Source: Nitrospirillum viridazoti CBAmc
Lineage (GTDB): Bacteria; Pseudomonadota; Alphaproteobacteria; Azospirillales; Azospirillaceae
DNA: 64,000 nt
Reading direction: 5' to 3'
Assembly (NCBI RefSeq): GCF_000730165.1
Contig: NZ_CP022112.1
Location: 1,404,001-1,468,000 of the forward strand
In this document: positions 17,145 through 26,068 of the stretch, piece after piece
Layout of the letters: every line of letters begins with the position of its first letter
Position numbering within the stretch: position 1 is the first letter of the stretch
Program-made: the position numbers and the translations under genes
Notes under the pieces: generated by a model
Seen by the model: only the letters and a program-made list of their open reading frames with translations
Database searches by the model: none
Told to the model about the DNA's origin: nothing

Positions 17145-18365
17145 TTATTTCCGGCCGCCCAGCGCCGCCGCCGTATCGGCCACCAGCGCCACCACCAGGG
17201 CGATCGCGCCGCAGAGGAAGATCAGGGCGTAATCCTGGCCGCTGTGGTTGAACAGGTAGGAATAGCCGTAGCCGGCCAGCGCCTGGAACAGGGCGAAGGC
17301 GGTCGTGGCGCGGCTCCACGCCGCCTGCTGCTGCTTGTGACTGTGCGGCAGCAGTTCGCGGATTCGGCCCAGCACCAGGGGCACGATGCCGGCGGTGAAA
17401 ATGCCCAGCACGACGGTGGCGGCGGCGATGGCGGCGGGATGGCCGCTGACCGCCAGCAGGGCCACCGCCCCCGCCTGCAGGACCAGGGACAGACGATAGG
17501 CCAGCCCCGCACCCAGGCGGTCGGCCATGGGGCCGCTGACCAGGGGGCCGGCGATCGCGGCGATACCATACAGCACCCAGTAGAACGCGCCGACGTCCGC
17601 CCCCCGGCCCAGGCCGCGCGCGACATAATCGACCAGCAGCACCATGACCGGCACCAGGCCCAGGGCGTTCAGGGCGTATTCGGCGTAGAGCACGCGCAGG
17701 ATACCGCCGGTGCGCCCACCCTCCGCCTCACCCGCTGTCGCGATGGGGGCCGGCAGGTCCCTCGCCGGCCAGCCGAACCAGCTGAGCACCGTCAACAGCA
17801 GCGACAGGCCGCCCAGGCCCACCCAGGTCTGCACCAGGCCCAGGCGCAGCAACGCCGGCACCACGGTGCCCGACGCGGCGATGCCCAGCCCCAGGCCGAC
17901 GAAGATGATGCCGCTGACCAAGCCGCGCCTGGCCGGCGGGATGTGCGGCAGGATGGATGTGGCCACCAGCACCATGATGGCACCGCCGGCCAGTCCGGAC
18001 AGGAAGCGCCAGACGAAGAACCAGGCGAGCGACACGGGGAAGGCGCAGGCGAAGAACGCGACGGTGACCGCCAGCATCATCAGGCGCAGGACCCAGCGGC
18101 TGGTCAGGCCCGCAGCCAGGGGCCGGCCCAGCAGCGCGCCCGCCAGGTAGCCGGCAAAGTTGGCCGCCCCCAGGGTAACCACGTCGCCGGCCGCGAACCA
18201 GTGGGCGGCGATCAGCGGCGGGATCAGGGGCGTGTAGGCGAAGCGCGCCAGGCCGACGGCGACCAGGCTGCCGCTGAGCCCGGCGATGGCGGCCATCCAG
18301 GACGCGGCGGACAAGCCGGGGGCGTTCCGGGGGACGGCGCCGTCCCCGGTGGTGAAGGTGGACAT
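17145..18365 (-). CDS. YbfB/YjiJ-family MFS transporter
   Basis: 406 residues, about twelve hydrophobic segments. The N-terminal SLVAVGLARFAYTPLIPPLIAAHWF and NFAGYLAGALLGRP are typical of the YbfB/YjiJ (MFS_4) family, as are LARFAYT near TM1 and GLVSGIIFVGLGLGIAASGTVVP near TM5. Substrate unknown. Last gene of a TetR-GST-MFS run on the minus strand, 44 bp after the GST gene, so a regulated detoxification or efflux unit is a reasonable reading. Confidence 0.87.
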   Translation of the reverse strand: MSTFTTGDGAVPRNAPGLSAASWMAAIAGLSGSLVAVGLARFAYTPLIPPLIAAHWFAAGDVVTLGAANFAGYLAGALLGRPLAAGLTSRWVLRLMMLAVTVAFFACAFPVSLAWFFVWRFLSGLAGGAIMVLVATSILPHIPPARRGLVSGIIFVGLGLGIAASGTVVPALLRLGLVQTWVGLGGLSLLLTVLSWFGWPARDLPAPIATAGEAEGGRTGGILRVLYAEYALNALGLVPVMVLLVDYVARGLGRGADVGAFYWVLYGIAAIAGPLVSGPMADRLGAGLAYRLSLVLQAGAVALLAVSGHPAAIAAATVVLGIFTAGIVPLVLGRIRELLPHSHKQQQAAWSRATTAFALFQALAGYGYSYLFNHSGQDYALIFLCGAIALVVALVADTAAALGGRK

Positions 18366-18409
18366 GGAATGAACCGCCTATGCTGCGGCCGGCCGCGGAC
18401 GGCCCGGCG

Positions 18410-19117
18410 CTATTTGATGGTGGGTGTGTTGGTCGAGGTCTGGCCGAACAGGATCTTCTTCCCCTCCTCCGTCACCGTGGGACGGGTGCGCAGGGGCTCC
18501 CCCTTGGCATAGGCGCGGACGGTGGCGGGACGGGCGGCCACGGCCTCGAACCAGCGCTTCAGGTCGGGGAAGTCGTCCAGGTTCTGCTGCTGGCGCTGCC
18601 ACGGCACGATCCAGGGGTAGATCGCCATGTCGGCGATGGAATAGTCGTCACCGGCCACGAAAGGGCGGCCCGCCAGGCGGCGGTTCAGCACGCCGTACAG
18701 GCGGTTGGTCTCATTGACATAGCGGGTCATGGCATAGGGGATGCGTTCCGGCGCGTACTGCACAAAGTGATGGTTCTGCCCGGCCATAGGCCCCAGGCCG
18801 CCCATCTGCCAGAACAGCCATTCCATCACCGTCTTGCGGCCGCGCACGTCGGCAGGGATGAAGCGGCCGGTCTTTTCCGCCAGGTACAGCAGGATGGCGC
18901 CGCTTTCGAACACGGTAATGGCATCGCCCCCGTCAGCCGGCGCGGTATCGATGATGGCCGGCATGCGGTTGTTGGGGGAGAACGCCAGGAAGTCCGGCTT
19001 GAACTGGTCGCCGGCGCTGATGTCCACCGGGTGGATGGTGTAGTCCAGCCCCGCCTCTTCCAGGAACAGGGTGATCTTGTGGCCATTGGGGGTGGGCCAG
19101 TAGTACAGCTCGATCAT
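18410..19117 (-). CDS. Glutathione S-transferase family protein (YfcG/Ure2p-like)
   Basis: 235 residues from ATG 19117, chosen because TGAGG lies 6 nt upstream; GTG 19129 is an in-frame alternative. Thioredoxin-like N-terminal domain (MIELYYWPTPNGHKITLFLEE) with the SPNNRMPAIID glutathione-site motif and ESGAILLYLAEKTG. Helical C-terminal domain with DDYSIADMAIYPWIVPW. The YfcG/Ure2p-like branch commonly acts as a disulfide-bond reductase rather than a classical transferase. It follows the TetR gene with an 8-bp gap and precedes the MFS gene. Confidence 0.9.
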   Translation of the reverse strand: MIELYYWPTPNGHKITLFLEEAGLDYTIHPVDISAGDQFKPDFLAFSPNNRMPAIIDTAPADGGDAITVFESGAILLYLAEKTGRFIPADVRGRKTVMEWLFWQMGGLGPMAGQNHHFVQYAPERIPYAMTRYVNETNRLYGVLNRRLAGRPFVAGDDYSIADMAIYPWIVPWQRQQQNLDDFPDLKRWFEAVAARPATVRAYAKGEPLRTRPTVTEEGKKILFGQTSTNTPTIK

Positions 19118-19125
19118 CGAATACC

Positions 19126-19728
19126 TCACGGGATGGGCGGGGGCTCGCAGGGGTCCAGCAGGGCCAGGGCCGGGCGGGCCATGCTCTCAAGCTGGTCACG
19201 GTCGGCATGCAGGCGCGCCATGACGCGCATGGCCACCACCACGCTCAGGAACAGCTGGGACAAGTCTTCCGCCGGCTGGGCGGGGGATATGGTGCCGTCG
19301 GCCTGGCCCGCACGCAGGTGGCGCAGGAAAAAGGCGCGGATTTCACCCAGGCCGCCGGCCACCTCCTCGCGGATGTCCGGGTCCTGGGCCGTCACGTCCA
19401 GCGCGGCGTTGATCAGCATGCAGCCCCGCCGCTGCGGATCACCCAAGGAGCGTTCGACGACATCGGCCAGGTAGCCGGACACCGCCTGGCGTGGCGGCAA
19501 CCGGTCCAGCCGGGCGATGCGCTGGCTCAGCGTCCCGCTCAGATACTGGTCCAGCGCCTTCATGAACAGGCCGCGCTTGTCGCCGAAGGCGTTGTAGAAG
19601 CTGGCCGTGGTCAGCCCCATGCGCGCTGCCAGATCCCGGGTGCTGGCGGCGCCATAGCCCTGGGACCAGAACCCATCGACGGCGGCCTGCAGCGCCACCC
19701 CCTCATCAAACTCGCGCGGCCGCGCCAT
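19126..19728 (-). CDS. TetR/AcrR-family repressor
   Basis: 200 residues. N-terminal HTH (residues 1-60: MARPREFDEGVALQAAVDGF, then TRDLAARMGLTTASFYNAFGDKRGLFMKALDQY) followed by a helical ligand-binding domain with RRGCMLINAALDV, common in TetR proteins controlling detoxification genes. First gene of the operon with the GST and MFS genes, hence probably autoregulated and their repressor. It is divergent from the patatin gene across an AT-rich gap (19729-20024). Confidence 0.9.
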   Translation of the reverse strand: MARPREFDEGVALQAAVDGFWSQGYGAASTRDLAARMGLTTASFYNAFGDKRGLFMKALDQYLSGTLSQRIARLDRLPPRQAVSGYLADVVERSLGDPQRRGCMLINAALDVTAQDPDIREEVAGGLGEIRAFFLRHLRAGQADGTISPAQPAEDLSQLFLSVVVAMRVMARLHADRDQLESMARPALALLDPCEPPPIP

Positions 19729-20024
19729 GGCGGTCCCTCCTCAAATCCGGAAAGAACCGCCGTACGCCCATGCGGGGCGGTTCTGTATCGCTCGCTCCAG
19801 TTAAATTAGAGCACCCGATACAGAACACAAGCCCCATCGCGCGAAAATCAGTGTGCCGTGAGATGAAAGACGGCAAGGCAGCGCGCCCCGGCCCGCTCAG
19901 CAAAACTCGCGCAATAGATGCGTTTGAAAACAAATTTATATTAATAGTTGATATTCTAGTCGAAAATTCTATGATCGAATCCCGACGGCTTCGCCACTCC
20001 CAGACAATCGAGGAAGGCGCGATT

Positions 20025-21923
20025 ATGGCTCAAGGCTCACCCCCGTCCGCTCTTTCGGAAGATGAAAAAGCCAAGTTCTTGGCCTGGCCCCCACCGGTCA
20101 CGGACCGGACCTTCGAACTGGGTCTGGTGTTGGGTGGCACGGTATCCGCTGGCGCTTACACCGCCGGCGCCCTGGATTTCCTGATCCAGGCGCTGGATCA
20201 CTGGCATGGGCAGAACCCACCGCACAAGGTGCTGCTGCGCCTCGCGGCGGGCACCTCCGGCGGTGCCGTCTGCGCCGCCGTCCTGGGGGTGTCGCTCAAC
20301 AAATCCATTACGCCTGTTCGCCAAAGCCAGGCCGAATTGAACGTCGAAGGCAACGATGCCCGCAATGCGCTGAAAGACGCATTGAAGGACAATCCGTTCT
20401 GGCAGCTATGGGTCGAAAGTCTGGATCTGAATCCCATGCTGGATACGGACGATCTAGACCAGGATCAGCCCGCAAGGGCGCTGCTGAACGACACCCCCAT
20501 CAAGCACGCGATGACAGCGGTCCTGCAGCGCACGATCACCCCTGGCACTCTATCCCGGCCTTGGGTCGCCAACCCCTTCCGGGTGGCAACGACGGTCTGC
20601 AATCTGCGGGGCGTGCCCTACACAGTGGCCGGCGCGCCCATCATCGGCCCCTACAGCGGCAACGCCTTCGTCGAACATGACGATTATGCCTGGTTCGCCT
20701 TGAGCGATCCCAACCGCCCCGCGCCCCAAGACTTGCGCCCCAACGAATTCCACCTTCCCCGGCCCCCCGCCGAGCAGAATGGCAGTTCCTACGACATCCT
20801 GGGCCGGTTCGCCCGCGCCTCCGGCGCCATGCCGGTGGGGCTGCCGTCACAGGAACTGAGCAGGCCGGCCATCCATTATCTCTACCGGCCCTATACCCGC
20901 GTTAATGACTACGGCGTACCCGGCATCGGTTGGCCTAAACCGGACTGGTCGGAACTGCCCGAAGTGCTGGCCGGCGGTGATTACACATTCACCGGCGTCG
21001 ACGGCGGGACCATGAACAACGACCCCGTCAAGATCGCCCATGACGCACTGGCGGGTGTCGGGCAACACAACCCCCGGCCCCCCGGCCAAGCCAACCGCGC
21101 GCTGCTGCTGATCGATCCCCTGGTCGACAAACCCACCCATATCGAGGCAGTCGACGGCAGCTTGGTGGCCACGGTCAAAGCGGTGATCAATACCTTCGTC
21201 CATGGCAGCCGCTATCTGACGGCAGACCTGGATCTGTTCCAGGATCGGGACGTGTTCAGCCGCTTCCAGCTTGTCCCCAACCGCCTCGCCGAAAACGGAC
21301 TGCCCATTCCCGGCGACAAAGCGCCCCTGGACAAGGACAAGAACGCTCCCGTCGGCGAGGCCGCCTTAGCGGGAACCGACCTGTTCGCCATGGCGGGTTG
21401 GTACGCGCGACCCTTGCGCGTGCACGATTACCTGCTGGGCCGCTTCAACATGGCGACCTACCTCCGCACCGAAATGATCTTGCGGGCGAGCAATCCGGTG
21501 TTCGACGGTTGGTTTCCCGACCGACTGGATCTGCTCAAGGATTACGGGCTCACCGAACGCGGCACCCCCTTTCCCGGGGAGGTGCAAGCGGGCACCGACC
21601 GCGCGGTCTTCTTCCTGCCCATCATTCCCGTTCCGGAAGGGAGCTTTGGGGTTCAGCCGCCCGAATGGCCGACCGACGCGCTGGACACCGAAGATTTGGA
21701 GGCCTTGAGCGACCGCATCGATCAACGCGTGGAAGTGCTGCTGAAGAAGGTGCGGGCAGACAGTCTGCCGGGCTTCGGTCCCTGGCTGTTGTCGCTGGTG
21801 GCCAGCGGCGGCATCGCCTCAGCCCTCACCGACCGCATTATGGACGACCTGAAGAAGACACTGGCAGACCGCGGACTGATGTCCACGCCGCCGGAAAATC
21901 CACCGGATGTCCCCGGCCCCTGA
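20025..21923 (+). CDS. Patatin-like phospholipase
   Basis: 632 residues from ATG 20025, with AGGAAGG 7 nt upstream; the frame is open further back (to 19770), but that part is AT-rich leader. Catalytic parts of the patatin fold: oxyanion region GLVLGGTVSAGAYTAGAL (about residues 31-48), nucleophile Ser78 in GTSGG, and the Asp of the dyad in DGGTMNNDP (about Asp326). The protein is much longer than minimal patatins, with a charged C-terminal part. It should hydrolyse acyl lipids. No signal peptide was seen. The upstream 100 bp are unusually AT-rich for this genome and probably hold the promoter. Confidence 0.85.
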   Translation: MAQGSPPSALSEDEKAKFLAWPPPVTDRTFELGLVLGGTVSAGAYTAGALDFLIQALDHWHGQNPPHKVLLRLAAGTSGGAVCAAVLGVSLNKSITPVRQSQAELNVEGNDARNALKDALKDNPFWQLWVESLDLNPMLDTDDLDQDQPARALLNDTPIKHAMTAVLQRTITPGTLSRPWVANPFRVATTVCNLRGVPYTVAGAPIIGPYSGNAFVEHDDYAWFALSDPNRPAPQDLRPNEFHLPRPPAEQNGSSYDILGRFARASGAMPVGLPSQELSRPAIHYLYRPYTRVNDYGVPGIGWPKPDWSELPEVLAGGDYTFTGVDGGTMNNDPVKIAHDALAGVGQHNPRPPGQANRALLLIDPLVDKPTHIEAVDGSLVATVKAVINTFVHGSRYLTADLDLFQDRDVFSRFQLVPNRLAENGLPIPGDKAPLDKDKNAPVGEAALAGTDLFAMAGWYARPLRVHDYLLGRFNMATYLRTEMILRASNPVFDGWFPDRLDLLKDYGLTERGTPFPGEVQAGTDRAVFFLPIIPVPEGSFGVQPPEWPTDALDTEDLEALSDRIDQRVEVLLKKVRADSLPGFGPWLLSLVASGGIASALTDRIMDDLKKTLADRGLMSTPPENPPDVPGP

Positions 21924-21929
21924 CCCGCC

Positions 21930-23147
21930 TCACGCCCCCCACACGTCGCGCGCGAAGCGCAGGACGTTGCCGCCCAGGATTTTATCGATGCGGGCTGCCT
22001 TGTGGCCGCGCTTGGACAACAGGTCGGCCAGGTGGGCGAACTGGCCCGGGCCGCGCAGGTCGACCACGAAGGGGTAGGTGTCCTCGGACTCGCCGGTGGC
22101 GCTGATGCCGGCGGCACGGCGCCGCTGGATCTCCTCGCGTAACACGGCGCGGTAGCGGTCCAGGTCGTCGATGCCGGTGACGTCGCCGTCGGTGCCGATG
22201 GCCACGTGGTCCTCGCCGCAGACGTCCAAGGCGTGCTCGATATGGCGCACCACGTCCTCGGCCTTGGCGTGGCCGTCCGGCGTCAGGAAGGGCATGAAAT
22301 AGATGCCGACCACGCCGCCGCCCTGGGCCACGCCGCGCAGCTCCGCATCCGTCTTGTTGCGCGGCAGGTCGCACACGGCACGGCAGCCGGTGTGGCTGAT
22401 GGTGATGGGGCCCTTGGCCACGGCCAGGGCGTCCAGGCAGGTCTTCTCGCCACTATGCGACAGATCGACCATGACCCGGGCGGCCTGCAGCCGCTCCACC
22501 GCCTGTCGGCCAAAGTCGGTCAGCCCGGTGTTGGGCGCCATGGAACCGGCGCCCAGCGGGTTGGCGGGGTTGTAGGTCAGCTGGATGATGCGCACGCCGA
22601 GATCGGCGAACAGCTCCACCCGGTCCAGATCGCCACCCAGCTGCACCGCGTTCTGGAAGCCGTAGATGACGCCCAGCTGGCCCTGGGCCTGCGCCGCGAC
22701 GATGTCGGCGGCGGTGTGGACCTTGCACAGCGCGCCGGGATGCTGGCGGATAAGCCGGTCCCAACGGCCAATGTCACGCACCGTGAACTCGAACGGGTCC
22801 ATGGGGCCGGAGACATACCCTAGGGTCAGGTTCACGGCCGTCAGGCCGGACTGGCGCACATCGGCCAAGGCGCGGGCGTCCACCTTGGCCTGCGGCGTGT
22901 CCGGCAGCCGGGCCGCCGCCGACTGCGGATCCAGCGCGGCATCCACCTCGATGTTGGGGTTGGAGAAACCGCCCAGAAAATTGATGACAGGCGCACGCAA
23001 GGAGGTCTCCGCGACAGGCTTGCCGGCAGGGGGGCCAGCGGAGGCGTCGGGGGCGCGACTGCGCGCCAGTACCGGGCCGGCGGCCAACCCGCCGCCCAAG
23101 CTCGCCATTGCACCCGCCAGCACGGCGCGGCGATCCATCATTGTCAT
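21930..23147 (-). CDS. Membrane dipeptidase (peptidase M19) with Tat-like signal
   Basis: 405 residues from ATG 23147, with GGGGA 4 nt upstream. The N-terminus MDRRAVLAGAMASLGGGLAAGPVLA looks like a twin-arginine signal. The catalytic domain follows the renal-dipeptidase family: VMVDLSHSGEKTCLDAL, ITISHTGCRAVCDLPRNKTD, and DHVAIGTDGDVTGIDDL near the C-terminus. Zinc-dependent hydrolysis of dipeptides in the periplasm is expected. The first metal-site HxD of classical members is replaced here by INFLGGFSNPNIEVD, so metal ligation differs from the canonical form. Its stop lies 6 bp after the convergent patatin stop. Confidence 0.8.
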   Translation of the reverse strand: MTMMDRRAVLAGAMASLGGGLAAGPVLARSRAPDASAGPPAGKPVAETSLRAPVINFLGGFSNPNIEVDAALDPQSAAARLPDTPQAKVDARALADVRQSGLTAVNLTLGYVSGPMDPFEFTVRDIGRWDRLIRQHPGALCKVHTAADIVAAQAQGQLGVIYGFQNAVQLGGDLDRVELFADLGVRIIQLTYNPANPLGAGSMAPNTGLTDFGRQAVERLQAARVMVDLSHSGEKTCLDALAVAKGPITISHTGCRAVCDLPRNKTDAELRGVAQGGGVVGIYFMPFLTPDGHAKAEDVVRHIEHALDVCGEDHVAIGTDGDVTGIDDLDRYRAVLREEIQRRRAAGISATGESEDTYPFVVDLRGPGQFAHLADLLSKRGHKAARIDKILGGNVLRFARDVWGA

Positions 23148-23347
23148 CCGGTCCCCATTTCCCGTCAGGCGCCCGCCCTGCCGCCGGGTCGCCACCCTCA
23201 CGATTGCGCAAAGCCTGGGAAAAAGGAAGGACGACGTGGCCCCTTCCACAGCACGCCATCCCGCCGCCCGGCCACCGTTTGTCATCCGCGCCAGACTGTG
23301 CCTTGATGACGGGCGCCGCCTGCGGCCACTGGAGGGGAAGTGCACGG

Positions 23348-25063
23348 ATGTCCAAACCGGGCTTGCGGGTCCTGATCATCGGCGGCTACGGCACCTTCGG
23401 CGGCCGAATCGCCACCCTGCTGGCGGATGAGCCGGGCCTGACCCTGGTCATTGCCGGCCGGTCGGCGGGCAAGGCCGCCACCTTTTGCGCGGCCCTGGCG
23501 CGGGCACGCGGCGCCACCCGGCTGTCGGCCCTGGCCTTCGACCGCGACGGTGACCTGACGCCCCAACTGTCGGCCGCCGCGCCCGACCTGGTGATCGATG
23601 CCACCGGCCCCTTCCAGGTCTATGGCGACGCGCCCTACCGCGTGGTGCAGGCCTGCCTGGACCTGGGCCTGCCCTATCTGGACCTGGCGGACGGCGCCGA
23701 CTTCGTCATGGGCATCCAGGCCTTTGACGGGGCCGCCCGCGCGCGCGGCGTTCCCGTGCTGTCGGGGGTCAGCAGCTTCCCCGTGCTGACGGCGGCGGCC
23801 GTGCGCCACCTGACGCCGGGCTGGACAGCGGTAACGGGCATCACGGCGGGCGTCGCCCCCTCCCCCTACGCCGTGGTGGGCGCCAACGTGCTGCGCGCCA
23901 TCGCCAGCTATGCCGGCCGGCCCGTGCCCCTGATGCGCGACGGCGCCTGGACCCAGGGCCAGGCCATGACGGAGGTGCGGCGCCGCACCATCGCCCCGCC
24001 GGGCGTCCTGCCCCTGCGCAACACCCGCTTCGCCCTGGTGGAGGTGCCAGACCTGCGGGTGCTGCCGCCCCTGTGGCCGGAGATGCGCGACATCTGGGTG
24101 GGGGCGGGCACGCGGCCGGAAAGCGTGCACCGGGTCATGACCACGCTGGCCTGGCTGGTGCGCCTGAAGGTGCTGCCCAGCCTGCTGCCCCTAGCGCCCT
24201 TGTTCCACTGGGGCGCCGGCATCCTCCGCTGGGGGGAACATCGCGGCGGCATGGTCGTCGAGGTCACGGGACGCGACGCTGAGGGCCGTCCGGCCACCCG
24301 GTCCTGGCACATGGTGGCGGAGGGGGATGACGGCCCCTACATCCCCGCCATGCCGGCCGCCGCCCTGGTGCGCCGCTGGCTGGCGGGATTGCCCCCGCCC
24401 GCCGGCGCCCGCGCCGCCGTCACCGACCTGGAATTGGCGGACTATCAACCCCTGTTCGCCCCCCGCGACATCCACACCGGCGTGCGCGATACGCCCGGGC
24501 CGGAGACGCCCCTGTTCGCCCAGGTGATGGGCACTGAGGCCTGGGACCGGCAGCCCGCCGCCTGGCGCGCCCTTCATACCCTGCCCACCGATGGGCCCGG
24601 TATATGGCGCGGCTGTGCCGCCGTCACCCGGGGGCGGAGCCCGCTGGCCCGCCTGGCCGCCCTGGTGGTGGGCTTCCCGCCCAGCGGCACCGACGTGCCC
24701 GTCACCGTTACCCTCAGCCGCACCGCAGAGGACGGCGAGCTGTGGGTACGCGACTTCGCCGGCCGTCGCTTCGCCAGCCGGCAAAGCCTGGGCCGGGGCC
24801 GCAACGAGCATCTGGTGGTGGAGAGCTTCGGCCCCGCCGCCTTCGCCATGGCCCTGGTAGCCAACGCCGATGGCGTGACCCTGGTCTTGCGCCGCTGGAC
24901 CCTGTTCGGCCTGCCCCTGCCCCTGTGGCTGGCACCGCGCAGCGACGCCACCGAGACGGTGGCGTCCACGCCGGGCGGCGACCGCTTCCACTTCAACGTC
25001 CGCCTCAGCCATCCGCTGGCGGGACTGATCGTGCATTACCGGGGGTGGCTGGGGCCCGGCTGA
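23348..25063 (+). CDS. Saccharopine dehydrogenase-like NAD(P)-binding protein with C-terminal DUF4166-type domain
   Basis: 571 residues from ATG 23348, with GGAGGGG 8-14 nt upstream. N-terminal Rossmann fold (VLIIGGYGTFGGRIATLLAD, about residues 8-27), then a saccharopine-dehydrogenase-like region (LVIDATGPFQVYGDAPYRVVQACLDLGLPYLDLADG). The last roughly 180 residues (from about 385) read as a DUF4166-type domain. This two-domain layout is seen in uncharacterised bacterial proteins, and the reaction is unknown. Its stop abuts the stop of the convergent LysR gene with no gap. Confidence 0.75.
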   Translation: MSKPGLRVLIIGGYGTFGGRIATLLADEPGLTLVIAGRSAGKAATFCAALARARGATRLSALAFDRDGDLTPQLSAAAPDLVIDATGPFQVYGDAPYRVVQACLDLGLPYLDLADGADFVMGIQAFDGAARARGVPVLSGVSSFPVLTAAAVRHLTPGWTAVTGITAGVAPSPYAVVGANVLRAIASYAGRPVPLMRDGAWTQGQAMTEVRRRTIAPPGVLPLRNTRFALVEVPDLRVLPPLWPEMRDIWVGAGTRPESVHRVMTTLAWLVRLKVLPSLLPLAPLFHWGAGILRWGEHRGGMVVEVTGRDAEGRPATRSWHMVAEGDDGPYIPAMPAAALVRRWLAGLPPPAGARAAVTDLELADYQPLFAPRDIHTGVRDTPGPETPLFAQVMGTEAWDRQPAAWRALHTLPTDGPGIWRGCAAVTRGRSPLARLAALVVGFPPSGTDVPVTVTLSRTAEDGELWVRDFAGRRFASRQSLGRGRNEHLVVESFGPAAFAMALVANADGVTLVLRRWTLFGLPLPLWLAPRSDATETVASTPGGDRFHFNVRLSHPLAGLIVHYRGWLGPG

Positions 25064-25915
25064 TCACGCCGCCCCCTGCAACCTCACCGCACTATCGGTG
25101 ATGGCCTGGGCCAGGGCCGCCGCCGGGCCGCGCCCCGTGGCGCCGGGGCCGGCCAGGACGAATTCGACATCCACCAGGGGCGGCAGATGCGGCACCTCCG
25201 CCATGCCGCTGGGCAGCATGGCGCGCGGCTGGACGGTGACGCCCAAGCCGGCCAAGGCCGCGGCGCGCAAACCGCTGAGGCTGCCGCTGACACAGGCGAT
25301 GCGCCAGGGGCGACCGTGGCGTTCCAAGGCTTCCAGGGCGACGGAGCGGCTGATGCTGGGCGGGGTATACAACACCAGCGGCACGGGCTTCGCGGGGTCC
25401 AGCACCTCCCCCTCCCGCCCCGCCCAAACGAAGCGGTCGCGCCACAGCGGGCGGCCCAGCGTGTCGCCCGGGCGGCGCTTGGCCAGCACCAGGTCCAGCT
25501 CGCCCGCGTCCAGCTTCTGATAGAGGAAGCCGCTGAGGCCCACGGTCAGCTCCAGGTCCACCGCCGGGTGGCGGCGCACGAAGGCGGCCAGCACGTCGGA
25601 CAGGTGGGAAATGACGAAGTCCTCCCCTGCACCCAGCCGCACCCGGCCGCGCAGGTCGGCGCCGGCGAAGTGCTGGCGCGCCCGTTCCTCCAGCTCCAGC
25701 ATGCCGCGAGCGAATTCCACCAGCGCCTCGCCATCCGCCGTCAGGCGCACGGTGTGGGTGTCGCGCACGAACAGGCGGCGGCTCACCGCCTCCTCCAGCC
25801 GGCCGATCTGCTGGCTGACGGTGGACTGGCGCAGGCCCAGCCGGCGGCCGGCCTCGGTAAACCCTTGGGCGCGCGCCACTTCCATGAAGGTGCGCAACAA
25901 CGTGGTGTCCAGCAT
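25064..25915 (-). CDS. LysR-family transcriptional regulator
   Basis: 283 residues from ATG 25915, which has GGGGA 5 nt upstream and gives the usual MLDTTLLRTFMEVARAQGF start; ATG 25921 and 25942 are alternatives. HTH with LGLRQSTVSQQIGRLEE, effector domain from about residue 85. Divergently arranged with the YfeH-like transporter gene, the typical LysR-target pattern. A 20-bp dyad at 25937-25956 lies between the two genes and overlaps the longest possible start, which favours the shorter start. Confidence 0.85.
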   Translation of the reverse strand: MLDTTLLRTFMEVARAQGFTEAGRRLGLRQSTVSQQIGRLEEAVSRRLFVRDTHTVRLTADGEALVEFARGMLELEERARQHFAGADLRGRVRLGAGEDFVISHLSDVLAAFVRRHPAVDLELTVGLSGFLYQKLDAGELDLVLAKRRPGDTLGRPLWRDRFVWAGREGEVLDPAKPVPLVLYTPPSISRSVALEALERHGRPWRIACVSGSLSGLRAAALAGLGVTVQPRAMLPSGMAEVPHLPPLVDVEFVLAGPGATGRGPAAALAQAITDSAVRLQGAA

Positions 25916-25936
25916 GCCCATCCCCGGCGACGATAC

Positions 25937-25956
25937 GATCATTCATGAATATGATC
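25937..25956. promoter_or_regulatory. Candidate LysR operator
   Basis: Dyad GATCAT-N8-ATGATC with centre TCATGAAT. It contains AT-N11-AT, the LysR-box pattern, and a perfect ATTCATGAAT palindrome at 25941-25950. It sits between a LysR gene and a divergent transporter gene, about 22 bp from the preferred LysR start and 113 bp from the transporter start. Confidence 0.55.
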
Positions 25957-26068
25957 ACAATAACAATTGTAAGCAGTCTTCAAGATGGACCGTCCAGCAC
26001 TTTATGATGGTGCGTCATCTTGTTCCGCCCTTGCCCCGGAACCGCCGCCCGTACAAGGTTGTCAGCCC

